Under the pieces are notes generated by a model. It did no database searches and had not been told where the DNA came from. It worked only from the letters and a program-made list of their open reading frames with translations. Shown here one piece after another: positions 44,541-55,701 of a stretch of DNA of 64,000 nt. The DNA lies in the NCBI GenBank assembly GCA_029378245.1, contig JARKIF010000007.1, positions 372,001 through 436,000 of the forward strand. The letters are read 5' to 3'. Both the position numbers and the translations under genes were made by a program. Position 1 is the stretch's first letter; each line of letters starts with the position of its first letter. This DNA comes from Roridomyces roridus (Eukaryota; Basidiomycota; Agaricomycetes; Agaricales; Mycenaceae).

Positions 44541-45964
44541 ATGCCAAATAGCTCTAATCAGCGGCTATCCTCGGTCATGTCGCACCTCACTTCCTCGAAA
44601 CCTAAAGTCGTGATATGCAGGAACCTTGGACCGGCCATGCCGCTGCTCATGGACCGCACCGACCTCGACGTGTGTCCTATCTCCAGTCTTATCACACTGG
44701 CTGAATGAGTACCAGCTCGTCGTGTGGGGAGAGGATAGCGCGTGCACTCGCGCCTGGCTCCTTGAGAATATCAAGGGCGCGACTGGAGTGCTGGTCCTCC
44801 TTCAAGAGATGGCAAGTGCTGCAATACCTTTCCTCTCTGTCGCAAACGATTGTGCCAGGTAGACGCGGAACTTTTGGATGCAGGTCCGTTCTCTGGGAAC
44901 CGCTCTTTCTCTGCCCTGAAATGAAACAGCTGGCCCAAGTCTCCGCGTTGTGTCTACCATGTCTGTTGGAACTGACCACATCGACCTTCCCCTCATGGCA
45001 AAACGGAATATTCGCGTCGGTTACACACCCGACGTACTCACCGAAGCTGTGGCGGATCTCTCAGTGGAGTCCTTTATACTTTTGTGAATTTGAAAAGCAA
45101 CTTATTGTTTAAACAAGGTCATGCTGGCCCTCATGGCCGGGCGCAACGATGGGGTGGCCTACTCACTCGTCAAGTCTGGTGACGTACGTCTCGCCCTATC
45201 CATCCCCTTTCATCCATAATCGTTCCCCAGTGGCCCAAGTTCAATTGGTCCCCGTTTACCTTCTGTGGGCCGCAGCTCAGCACAACCTCTTCGTCGCCCT
45301 CACGTACTGTCGGCTTCCTCGGCTTCGGTCGCATCGGCCAGGCGACACTCGCTCGTCTCATCCCGTTTGGCATCACCCACGTCCTCTACACGGGCCGGTC
45401 CACCTCTGCGCCCGACTCTGCCCGCGACACTGCTCTTCGCGAGAAACACCGCTTGGCCGCCGTCGAGCACGCGTCTCTTGACCGCCTCGCCCGCGAGAGT
45501 GACATCCTCTTCGTCCTTACACCCGGTGGGCAGGACACCTACCACCTCGTTGACAGTGTCTTTCTGCGCAAAATGAAGCCGCTGAGCGTTCTCGTTAACA
45601 CTGGGTATACATGTATCTTTGATTCTAAGAAATGACCGCTAATACCTCTCAGCCGCGGGACCGTTGTGGACGCAGACGCGCTTGCCACTGCACTACGTGA
45701 AAAGTGGATTTGGGGCGCAGGAATCGACGTGCTCGAGGGAGAACCGCGAATCAGTGCGGACCATCCGCTGGTCAAGGAACCAAGGTGCGTATAATCACAG
45801 TAGCATCTGCGAAATTGATACGATTTTCCCGCAGATGTGTTATCGTACCGCACATTGGGAGCGCGACTTTTCAGACGCGCATGGACATGGCCACACGGGC
45901 AATTGATAATTTGGTCGCGGGGGTTCTGGGTGGAAACATGCCTGCAGAGTTGGTGGCTAAATGA
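44541..45964 (+). CDS. Glyoxylate/hydroxypyruvate reductase (D-2-hydroxyacid dehydrogenase)
   Basis: NAD(P)H-dependent reduction of glyoxylate or hydroxypyruvate. Exons 44541-44669, 44710-44811, 44859-44883, 44930-45063, 45118-45183, 45231-45604, 45653-45784 and 45835-45964, in phase, 363 aa. Motifs: [28 protein letters not shown], nucleotide fold [29 protein letters not shown] (catalytic Arg region), [11 protein letters not shown] (Glu) and [13 protein letters not shown] (His). These match the GRHPR branch rather than formate or phosphoglycerate dehydrogenases. The second intron (44812-44858) has a GC donor (ATG|GCAAGT). The first ATG lies 28 bp after the tRNA gene; an in-frame ATG at 44577 is an alternative start. 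Confidence 0.92.
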
Positions 45965-46159
45965 TTTGCTTAAGATGTACGCAATCAGATGTCCACTATC
46001 GCCAATCTTTATCGTATTCCATTGATACCGCGCCGCCCAAGAAGCATCGTAGCCGACGGATCGCCAACTCATTCCGGATTGCCTCTCATTTCCAAAAAAT
46101 AACCATAAGAACCGAATTACACAACACGCAATACAAATCGACGCTTCTACATAGAACGA

Positions 46160-47446
46160 TCACTTTGCCTCTCCATACACCGCCAGAGCATGCTCCTCGT
46201 CGCCGCGGCGCCGACCACCCGTGTACATATCGTCAGTCTGGGTGGTAGTGGTGAAGTTGATGCGTGCGGCGTTGTTTTGGGACAGCGACATGGTCGGTTG
46301 CGTGCGCGGCTCATTGCTGTACCCAAGTGAAACGCGGACGTGGATGGAAATTGTGGAGATCCCGTATATCACAGGTGTGACGGGCATGAGTACAGCCTGA
46401 CCGGCGACCCCGACCTGGAATAAAACGAGGAGCACGATAGCAGTCGCCCTGTACACGCGTCAGTGCGAGGCAGAGGAAGGGAAAAGGAAGACGGACGCTT
46501 GTAGTGCAGCACTCTCAACGAAGACAGCAAAGAAAAACTGTGCAGAGTATCAGCTGCAGTGATGGGCTTGAAAAGGAAGAAGAGCTACCATGACACTCAT
46601 GCGGTCGGGACCGTAAGTCTGGAGTTTGGTGCCAATGAGACCCCTGCGGATGGACCAAATCTTCCACGATATCGCGGCCGTGCTGTAGAAGCTGATACTG
46701 GAGATCTCCAATTGAGCAGGACATTGAGCGAGACGACGGAAACGCACGCAATAGACAAGACCAATGTACTGGTCACCCAACCATTGGACAAGACGTGGAG
46801 AGCCAAGACGGTGAGAGACTCTCGCGTGGGGTGTGCAAAGACGTTGATAAGACCGCTGCCAGCGACTAGTGACGATCTGTGAGTCAAGGACGCTGTGGGT
46901 CGAAGAGGTCGACGCACCGATCTGGCCCATAAGAAGGGCCACAGGAACGGCGATAGGAAGATATGTGCGAGAGAAGATCACAAAAAGGCGCTGGATCTGG
47001 GAAAGTGCATAGTGAGGGTCGGGAAACGGACGCCAGACAAGGGCTTACCACAAGCGTATCCGTAATGATATGGGTTAGAATGAAGGTTGTAATCTGCAGT
47101 AGCGAGGTCGGCCTCGCAATGTTACTCCAGTAAAGTGTCGCCTCGAGACCACCGCTCAGAGTGACGAACGAGTGGTAAGTCTCGTGAATTGTATCAATCC
47201 AATGCTGCGAGGACAGTTCATCTCTGTGTAAATCGGCAATGGAAAATTACGACGTACTGCAAATATGAGACACCACTGGATAATGAGACCAATGAGGACC
47301 CAGAAGGAGGCGGTACGATGGCGGTCGTTGCTCCGGACCAGCTTCAAATAGAGGACGGTCAGGAAGAGAACGAGGTAGATGCCAAAGAGGAAGGTTTCTA
47401 TGAAGAAACGGGTGATGACTCCGGACGCGGCGGGGAAGGACGGCAT
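46160..47446 (-). CDS. Multi-pass membrane protein of unknown function
   Basis: Starts MPSFPAASGVITRFFIETFL FGIYLVLFLTVLYL. Further membrane segments over several exons: FWVLIGLIIQWCLIFA, TSLLQITTFILTHIITDTLV, LPIAVPVALLMGQIG, a segment near 46.75 kb, SISFYSTAAISWKIW, ATAIVLLVLFQVGVAGQAVL MPVTPVIYGI. The C-terminus is cytoplasm-like and polar (TTQTDDMYTGGRRRGDEEHA). About seven helices in a shape common to expanded basidiomycete membrane families; no transporter or receptor motif was recognised. The splice sites between 46.65 and 46.9 kb were not settled. Confidence 0.7.
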
Positions 47447-48062
47447 GGGTGGTGAGGCGAGGCGAAGACGGAGGGTAGTTATAAGTGAACGCCCGCTGGG
47501 CCATTCTTAAAGGAAGTAGAGGGAGTAAATCATTGATGTAGGTGATCAGCAGGTTGGAAATATTGTTTGATGTGGAACAACTCCTCATGCGGCAATAGCT
47601 CGACGCCTCCTGGCCCGTGGAAACGGACCCAAGCTTTCAAATTGGCCCAAGTTTTGCGAAAATCTTGTTCCTGAGAGGCACGAATACGACATGATCTTAC
47701 TCCGCAACACATGCATGTGCAACGTTCGCCGCTAAGATATGCTAGATCGGGACAATGCCGCATGAAAAGAGTCGACTGTCGTCATGCGAAGGAGGCGACT
47801 TGAGAGCTCTTGGCAAAATTGAATGGTGGCGAAAAATCTGATGTGATTACCAGGTACAGGATTCAACCAGTATCACCTTGCGGCCGGTTAAGAGTCTGTC
47901 CAAGCCTGTGGAGGTTTTCCCAAGGTTTTCTAAAAAAAACTTGGATCGGAAACTGCGTTATCGTGCAGGTAGAGCTGGAAACCGTGGTTGTCGATCGAGA
48001 ATTGATTCCGGATCGCGCGTTCGGCCGACAATCGGATCACGGCTGCTCTTTTTCTCCACACG
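47447..48062. other. Intergenic region between divergent genes
   Basis: 616 bp between the start of the membrane-protein gene and the start of SYM1. Only short frames are seen (one of 78 codons on the minus strand, Cys-rich, unsupported). It presumably contains both promoters; no motif was identified. Confidence 0.4.
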
Positions 48063-48998
48063 ATGGCTTCCTTCTTGAGGGCCTACAAGTCCGTTCATCC
48101 CACTGGAATTGGATGTATCTGACCGTCTTTACACAGTGCCTTGCTGCTCCGTCGGCCAATGGCTGCTCAGTGTGGCACCGCCGCCCTCCTCTTCGGCGCT
48201 GGCGACGTGATCGCCCAGCAGGCGGTGGAGCGTAGAGGGCGGGAGCACGATGTACGTTGCAGCCCATTCCCGTCGTTTCATGCTAACTTATCTTCAGTTC
48301 GCTCGGACGGCTCGCCTCACCTTTTACGGCGGTACGTGAGCCGTGACACACCCAACTTTGGACAAACCTCTCGTATTCTAGGCGCAGTCTTCGGACCGGC
48401 GATCACCAAATGGTTCCAGTTCTTGAACAGAATCCAATTCAAGAGTCCGACCAAAGCTGTCGTCTATCGTGTACTTGCTATCGCTCTCTTCTAGTATGGA
48501 CATTCAGCCCTTTTCAGGTATGGCTTGACCAATGCGTGTTGACTCCCGGCGCCGTCGTCGTCTTTTTCGGTTCTATGGCTTTGCTGGAAGGCAAGCCCAA
48601 GGAAGCTATCCCTAGAATCGGTGCAGTAAGTGTATTTCCCGTTCTGTTTTCAAGACAAGTTTCCAATTTAACTAGGGCTACGTTCCGACCCTCCTTCGCA
48701 ATTGGTATGTGGCCCAAACCCCTTCTCTTTATCTTCCAAGACTAACATAATGCACAGGGCCGTCTTCGTACCTGCACAAGTGATCAACTTTTCGATCGTT
48801 CCGCCGCACTTGCGTTTCGTCTTCGTCAGTGTCGTCAGTTTATTCTGGAGTAAGTTGTTTACGCGGCACCGAATCCCTTCGTTTGACTTGTTTCTATCAG
48901 ACACATATCTCAGCGTTGCTAATTCCATGGCCACCAACTTGGCCGAATCGGTAAAGCACGAGAAATTGGATAAAAAGATTGAAGAGGTTCCGGTTTGA
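48063..48998 (+). CDS. SYM1: Mpv17/PMP22 family inner-membrane protein (Sym1)
   Basis: Mitochondrial inner-membrane channel-like protein. Exons 48063-48088, 48137-48251, 48298-48331, 48382-48470, 48518-48625, 48676-48704, 48758-48849 and 48901-48998, in phase, 196 aa. Family hallmarks: MASFLRAYNALLLRRPMAAQ, LLFGAGDVIAQQAVE, RTARLTFYG, VFGPAITKWFQFL, VWLDQCVLTPGAVVVFF, YVPTLLRNWAVFVPAQVINF SIVPPHLRFVFVSVVSLFWN TYLS. The length is usual for the family. The intron after codon 8 (AA|GTCCGT) was chosen because it restores the YNALLLRRPM segment. Family members can be peroxisomal; the mitochondrial assignment is by similarity. Confidence 0.93.
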
Positions 48999-49022
48999 TG
49001 TTTACAATTAGACGTAGACCAT

Positions 49023-50450
49023 CTAGACATCGTAATCCGTTACCCCTGGCGCCCTCAACGCCCAAAGGCGCCTACAACCCATCTCAAACTTGACGTCGCC
49101 CTCTGCCGTACCTTTATACTCCTCCGTATTCTGCGACTCAACAAAGGGCTCTTCATCTAAAGTCGGAGGATTTCTGAACAAGATCCAGGACCACTGTGGC
49201 CGTCGTAAGTATTGATGAACGGAAGCATATGAACCACTCACCAGCCCGACAGACATGTGGATAGCAAAGGGACTCGGTTCGTATTGCTGCACCGCTGCCT
49301 CTCCTCGAATCATCGCCTTGATGTTCTCCGCTGCAACCGCCGCCTGCGCGAACCCCGACCGCGCGTTCTTGTTCGCGCCAGTGGCTGCCACGTCCCCGAT
49401 CGCAAATACTTTCGGGAACCGCTCGTCAACAATCTGGAGCGTTGGCTTGACGCCGATAAACCCTCGCTCGTCGATGGAGCTCGGCGAAAGCGTGGCGAGG
49501 GCTCCGCTCAAAGGTACTGCGCCAATGCATGAGATCTGCTCGTCCGTCAGCGAGATGTTCGAGCCGCGACAAGGAACGTACAGCAACGTCTGCGGAAATC
49601 GAGCTCCCGTCCGCAAGCTCGACGTCGCACGGTCCGATGGGGAATACGCCCGACGCAGGCATCTTGACGCGTTGACCAAGGATGACCTCGATCCCTGCCT
49701 TGTTCAACTTTTCTAGTATAATATCGTGCAGACGCGGATGGAAGCGACTCATGAGCTGTTCGCGTGAGTGAATGAGCGTGACCTTCTTGTCGGGGTAATA
49801 CTCTTTCGCGTCTGTAACCATCTCTGTTTACGGTGAACACCATCGCGGATGCAAGAAAGAAAGGCGACGTACGAACACCAGATGCCCCACCGCCCACAAC
49901 AAGAATACTATGTGACTCCTTGACACGCGCCTGCAGAGTGTTTCCGTACGCCACGGCCTCGGTCTTGGTCCGCGATTTGAGGGGAAGCAGCCCTGTTCCC
50001 GTCGCAAGAACGAGATACTCGTACGGGACTTGTTCGCCACTCTTCAGGACAACCTTGTCTACTAGGATCTCGGAAGCGACACCATGAACGACAGACGTTG
50101 AGCCTGGGGGATTGGCATGGAAGGCGTTGGTGTATGGGATAAAGGCTTTATTTGTGAAACCGGGGATCACACTCAACCGCGGGAAGGCAAATATGTGCTG
50201 GGTGAATTTAGATTGATATAAAAAGAAAGGCACTGAGATGCACCTCAAAATGCGAGTTCTTCTCTATCAGAACGATGTTGTGGGTCTCGAAGACCTGGGG
50301 GGCGATGGTGTCGACAAATTTGAGCCCTGCACCGTATGAAAACATGATAGTCCGAAGACAGGCATGATAAAACACACCGACGTAGCTCCCGCCAATAACG
50401 ACTAGGTTTTTAAGCATGTTTGGGACGAGGGTGGGCAAGGGTGGGCTCAT
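49023..50450 (-). CDS. AIF/AMID-like FAD-dependent NAD(P)H oxidoreductase
   Basis: Pyridine-nucleotide-disulfide type flavoprotein of the AIF/AMID/FSP1 group. FAD-binding strand-turn MLKNLVVIGGSYVG; IEKNSHFEHIFAFPRLSVIP typical of AMID proteins; second nucleotide fold SILVVGGGASGVQMVTDAKE; ADVAISCIGAVPLSGALATL; then FAIGDVAATGANKNARSGFA QAAVAAENIK. The C-terminal segment WSWILFRNPPTLDEEPF comes after the last intron. Introns lie near 50315-50340, 50200-50245, 49825-49873, 49549-49597 (GTACGT...GAGCAG, needed to reach ISCIGA) and 49198-49245. Possible roles are apoptosis-like death or quinone reduction; the sequence does not decide. Tail-to-tail with SYM1 with only 24 bp between stop codons. 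Confidence 0.88.
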
Positions 50451-51780
50451 TCGTCAGCCCAAACCCCTTTTTATGTCATCTTATCTGATAGTTACATAAC
50501 GGTGACTCAGGCTTTTCGGGCGGCCAGCCGCGGCCTTCCTTCGGCCGAAAGTGGGCAAACGGTCACGTGTCTCCAGGCGTAACGATGCGCGTAAATAACG
50601 CAATCGCAAACCAGGAACGCAGGTCCAAGAAATCATTATCCTAAACATGAATTTATGCGACTGCATGCAAGTTGCGTTCTGATGAATCTGATCCAACCAG
50701 GAACGCTCAGGCTCATTGATGGCCGGTACTTACCAAGCGTATCGCTTGTTACTGACCCTCCATGCGCTTCGAAAATCAGCAGCATGCTGTTTCCAAGGTG
50801 AATTCCTCCAGCTAGTGGGGAATGCGTATCCTCCCTCTTTTACAGCTCATACTACCTCACTGGGAACTAATCGTTGTCAGGATTTTCCCTCATTCGGTGC
50901 CAATTTATAAGTAAATTTTACTCGGACTTGTCCGAATCACAGATAGCCGCGTCTAGCAGTGTTCCGCAATCGCTCGCTTAGCCCAGGCGAGGCGCTTCTC
51001 CTGATCATCTGAGCTCAGGGGGACTCACGTTGGAGCTTTCAATTCCCTCAAGGAAGGAACGCTCCGAATAAACGGCGTGCACAGCGACTTTCCTCCAGAT
51101 ATAACACAGTTGCCGACGCCGGGCCAGTGTCATAAAAGAACCAGAGCGGTAATCTTGCGGTAAATGTTCAAGAGACCTGGACTTGCGCCATGCTTTCGGT
51201 CCTTAATCTGATAAATATGCACTTTCCCCAGGTTGCTGCCCTTCTCTAAGCGCATCACTCGCTTCTCGTCAAGCAGTTCTCTTCCAGTATTTACAATGCT
51301 GTGTCTGCGGGACCTGTATCGACTCCAATTTTTTTTTGAACACCGGTGAAACCTACTAATCGTTCATCCAGCGACGAAATTAAGCCGAATCCTTGCTATA
51401 ACGAGCGTCCGAATGGCCGCCGCCGTCGATCGCGGCTTTACTGGGCCAGTACCCCGTCGGCGTCTTGCAAAGATAACTCGGAAACAAATATATCTCGATT
51501 CCGGGTACCCAGCAACCAATCGCCAAAGCCCCACACAGCTCGCCGACTAGATAAATCGAAAGGCCGCCGACAGGTGGCTTCTCTTCTCTTCCTCGCCACA
51601 GCCCGTATTAACCGGTCGCCCTTGCTGGCTCGTCTCTGCATCCGGTACATTACTCAGTATTTACAGAATGGATCAGTCTCTAGGGTATCTCTTAATCTTA
51701 TACAAATAGCAGCGTGTGGTGATACAAGTTGAAATGATCCAGACTAGATAGCAGTGAAAGCAGAGCAATAATAATACGAA
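50451..51780. other. 1.3-kb intergenic region, nothing identified
   Basis: Between the AIF-like gene start and the TUP1 stop. Both strands show only short frames without splice or domain support. No repeat, tRNA or transposon end was noticed. It is unusually long for this gene-dense block. Confidence 0.4.
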
Positions 51781-53945
51781 TCACGCCGTCGTGTAACTCC
51801 CTACATTCAGATTCACTTGAGCAAGACACCAAGGAACGCAAAGGAAAGACACACATATTCGGGCGAGGTTGTCCCCGCTGCCCGTAGCCAGTAGACTCGT
51901 GGTTGGGTTCAAATCGATAGATATTACCGAATTTTTGTGGCCCTGGAGCATACACTGCGTCGTGCCATTGCGGTCCCAGAACTGAACGCGCCGGTCTTTG
52001 GACCCAGAGACAACCCATTGCCCGTCGTGCGAAACCGCCACCGAGAGCACATAGTCCTACAGCACGGTCAATGCAAATCAATAAATCCAACACAACGCAC
52101 CTTGTGTCCCGCGAAATTCATCGTACACTGGGCAGCCTTGTCCCCGGCTTCCTTTGAAAGGCCATTCGTACCCTCCTTCTTCGCGACCACCTTGGCCCCA
52201 AGCGAACCGACATCCCAGTACTTCAATGTCTTGTCCAAGCTGCCGCTCACAACCCCCCGCCCGTCTGGCGTCCACACGACGCTATATACACTATCCCGAT
52301 GACCTCGCAGGCGCTCCACCAAAGCGCCAGTCTGCGTGTCCCAGAGACGTACGACAGTGTCCAGCGAACCCGCTGCGACAAAGCGACCATCGGGAGACAT
52401 GGCGACCGAGGTCACACCAGCGTCGGTAGCTCCTCCTCCGGGAGCGGTGGCACCTTCGGACGGCTCGACGGCCAGCACCATCGGAGGCGCTGTGGGGTTT
52501 TCTAGATCCCAGATCCGTGCCGTCCGATCGCCCGAGCCGCTTACAATCCGCCTCCCGTCACGGGAGAAATCGAGCGAGTAGATCTCTTGGGTGTGCCCCT
52601 CAAAAACGACGCGTATACGTTTTTTAAGGATATCCCAGATCTATTAATGTGCTCAGCCGTCAACGAGGGGCCAGAGAATGACGTACCCTGATCAGCTTGT
52701 CCTCAGCACCGGTCGCTAAATACCTCCCGTCTGGGGAAAACCTGACACTGCGGATATAAAGATCACCGGCTTTACCGGCGCCCTCGTCTACTAACACACA
52801 AGTCTTCACACCCGTCTTGACGTCTGCGATAGGTTAGTAAGAGTCCCAGGTATGTCGAAGAGTCCCAGGTAATGTCGCCACCCACCGTAGATTTGCGCCG
52901 TTCTGTTACACCCAGTAGCCAAGTATTTGCCGTCCGCCGAGAATTGGACACAGCAAACAACCCTGCAGACAGATTCGTAAAATAGATCAGATGCTTGTGC
53001 GTCACTCACGTAGCGTGCATCAGCGTATGGACAAGCCCCACGTCGCCCAGCACCCGCGGCCGCACTCGTGGATTGAAGACCGCAAACCAGTCGCTGCCCT
53101 CCTTCTTCATGTCGGGGGGCACACCGGCGAAATCACCATCAACGCTGTCGAGGAAATCATCCCCAACAGCTGTTGGTGGCGGTTGTCGCGGCGGCGGATG
53201 TGGGCGAGGGGAGGAAATAGATATGCCCCGGGCACGGGAGTGTGGGCTACTGTCCACGCCGATACCGCCGATACCAGGCAATGGCCCCCCGTGTCCATTG
53301 CCGTTTTGGGACGGGCCCTGCACGGGCGGTAGGGCTTTTAAGAGGGGGCTCAAATTTTCTGGGCAGTCGTTGGATAATGTATACGTGGAGAGAAAGCGGA
53401 CACACCACTAGGCTTGACCTTGATGCGTTTCGGGTCGCGCTCGCCCCCGCGCTCTCTGTCCCGGTCTCTATCCAGTTCTCGTAAATCTGGGCCCCGTTCT
53501 CGCTCGCGACCGCGTAGGTAGCCTGGTGCAGGGTCGGCAAAGGCAGGAGGACCATGCACGCCTGGGCCAGGAAGCGGCTGCGGCGGTGCTGGGTGCGGTT
53601 GGGACTGGCGCAGCGCGTGGTTTTCGGCACGGAGATGGTTAATCTCCTCCTCGTACTGGTGACGGACCTTGCCATGCTGGGCCTCGAGCTCGTAGAGGGA
53701 CTGACGGATGATATTGAGCTCGTTGATCTGGGAAGTGACTGCGACGCGGTGAGGGTCGAAGAAGAGACGGAGCGAGGCAACGGACCCTTGCCCTCGTACT
53801 CGTCACGGAGGGTTCTGGCTTGGAGGAGCTCGGTGGTAAGGAGCTCGTACTCTTGCTTGATGGCGTCAAGGGCGTCGCCGAGGCGGGTGTGGGGGTGGGC
53901 GGGAGGGCGGTGTGTTGTCACGTTGTATATGGGAGGTTGAGACAT
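51781..53945 (-). CDS. TUP1: General transcriptional corepressor Tup1
   Basis: Works with Ssn6/Cyc8 to repress many gene sets. The N-terminal tetramerisation helix is present ([33 protein letters not shown]...[20 protein letters not shown]), then a Gly/Pro and Arg/Glu-rich linker, then the conserved [25 protein letters not shown]. Seven WD40 repeats follow, e.g. [103 protein letters not shown] and [26 protein letters not shown]. The end is LARI-W-SYTTA, reached through a last intron at about 51791-51853. Introns of about 50 bp separate the blocks. Complete at both ends. Confidence 0.94.
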
Positions 53946-54479
53946 GGTGGTCGGGGGCAGAAGCAGGTCCGTGATTGAGTGCTGCCTTTTTAGATGGATA
54001 GCCACCAACTTGGCAACCTGTCTACTTTTGGATTCCGACGTGCTCGCTTATTGAATTCTCACAAAATGAAGCCGTCGTCGACTCAATGCAATACAGTGAT
54101 CACCGCCGGCCTATCTCCTGTAGACCGACAGACATCGAGATTCTCGGCGGTGATGTTGTATTGCTCCCCACCGAGAGCCACAAGTTTTGCCTCTTGAGCT
54201 GCTTCAAACATTCTTCCTGGATGCTGTTTCGAGTGGTTTCAGTAGCTTCAACACAGCTCTCATTTCATCCCGGGGCCTGTAGAGATGACGTACATGGTGG
54301 TGGATTTCGCACAATCTCCGGCCTCCCACTTTGCTCTCACTGCCTGTCACTGACCTTCCCCGCATTCCCGGAAGGCGACTTGTCTGATCCGCGGAATGAT
54401 CAGCGTTGGGAAACATTCGGTATAATCCGTGCCAATCCGCATCTTTGCGCGCCACAACTGGCCATTGTTTGAACGCCGT
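53946..54479. other. Upstream region of TUP1
   Basis: 534 bp between the TUP1 start and the stop codon of the F-box-like gene, both on the minus strand. No supported frame or repeat is visible. It presumably holds the TUP1 promoter. Confidence 0.4.
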
Positions 54480-55648
54480 CTAAATGCGCAAGGGAGACGG
54501 CGAACAGATCTGCAGTATTCTCTTCTGTGCCAAACCAGGCATCCACTTTATCAGAACACTCTCGGGCTCCGGGGGACCCTTTCGTGCCGTCACCTTGACT
54601 GTGTCCAGATTGAGCCTGAACAAGGTCGCATCCACGTGCTTCCAGATAGCTTCGTCCCCGAGCGAAATCGGGCGCGGGTATACTTCTATAGCCACGTTGC
54701 GGAGCGCCGTTAGATGGGTCACATTCCCGAGGCATTTGAACGCTCGGTCAACCGCGGCCGAGTCCTGACCTTGCAGCACAATCATGGAAAGCTGTTGTGC
54801 ACCAAGCAGGGCGTCATCATGCACTGGGCCTATGAAACAGAGTTTGTTTCAAAGGCATACAACAACGCAGACCAATATCGTCCGATAATCTGCATGCAAT
54901 GTTGATCTCCCGGAGTGTTGCGGCATTGGCTCGCAACAGACTGGTCGGTGGAGTATCCACGAGCTCGAGGAATCGCAAATGCGTGAGATCCACTGCGGTC
55001 AAGGCCCCCATCAAAGAATCTACACATGCACGCTTCTTCATGCCCTCTATCTTGAGGGACTCGACGCCGATCTTTCTCGACGGGATGAAAGCGACCTCCT
55101 GTGAAATCCGGTGATCCATTAGACGGACGGCGGTCAATTGAATGTGTTTCAAGCCGGTAGCGTTTTTGAGGAGATCGTGCAACACCCAGGCGTCCACAAA
55201 GTTATACCCCGACAAACTGACCCGACGTAGAGTCGGGCAAGAGAACGCGGTGGCAAAGGCGACCTTGAGCAGAGGCGGATGGGCAGCCCACTGAAAGTCG
55301 GGGCCACTGTCCCGGGATTCCGGCACCAGATAAATCTCCTGCAGCATGGTGGCGTGAGATAAGATGACACCAAGAGCACCAGCGACATCGAGCGAGTAGC
55401 TGATGTGGAGGAACTTGATGTAAGAGGCAATGTGCGCCTGCTCCTGCAGTAGCCACGCCAGCCGCTCGAAATTGAGATTTCGCAGGCGGTCGTCCAACTT
55501 GATCGTGCGGAACAGCAACCTCTGCGCCGGCCGAACAAATGCACGAGAGACGAGGGCACACGCTTTGGTCGTTCGGAGTACGATACGAGAAGAAGGATCC
55601 TCGTCCCAGAGTTCCTCGGGCGTCAACGAGTTCCTGTGGGATGTTCAT
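54480..55648 (-). CDS. F-box-like / leucine-rich protein, possible frameshift
   Basis: Begins MNIPQELVDA at 55648, the usual opening of basidiomycete F-box-like proteins. The continuation (DEDPSSRIVLRTTKACALVS RAFVRPAQRLLFRTIKL) is one frame away, with no room for an intron, so a one-base frameshift or an unrecognised start exon lies near 55620. Then leucine-rich-repeat-like segments follow: FERLAWLLQEQAHIASYIKF LHISYSL, HATMLQEIYLVPE, LRRVSLSGYNFVD, LTHLRFLELVD. One intron (GTCTGC...TCATAG, about 54833-54875) joins DIG to PVHDDALLGAQQLSMIVLQ. Presumed adaptor for an SCF-type ubiquitin ligase; target unknown. It starts 53 bp after the GH28 stop codon. Confidence 0.65.
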
Positions 55649-55701
55649 TGTGGGTGTGAAGAACAAAGGGCGCATCACTGATGCGACTGTCATTTCCATT
55701 T

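Noticed and set aside
47530..47763. Cys-rich 77-codon minus-strand frame
   Set aside because: Short, no conserved spacing of cysteines, no start context; lies in a promoter interval.
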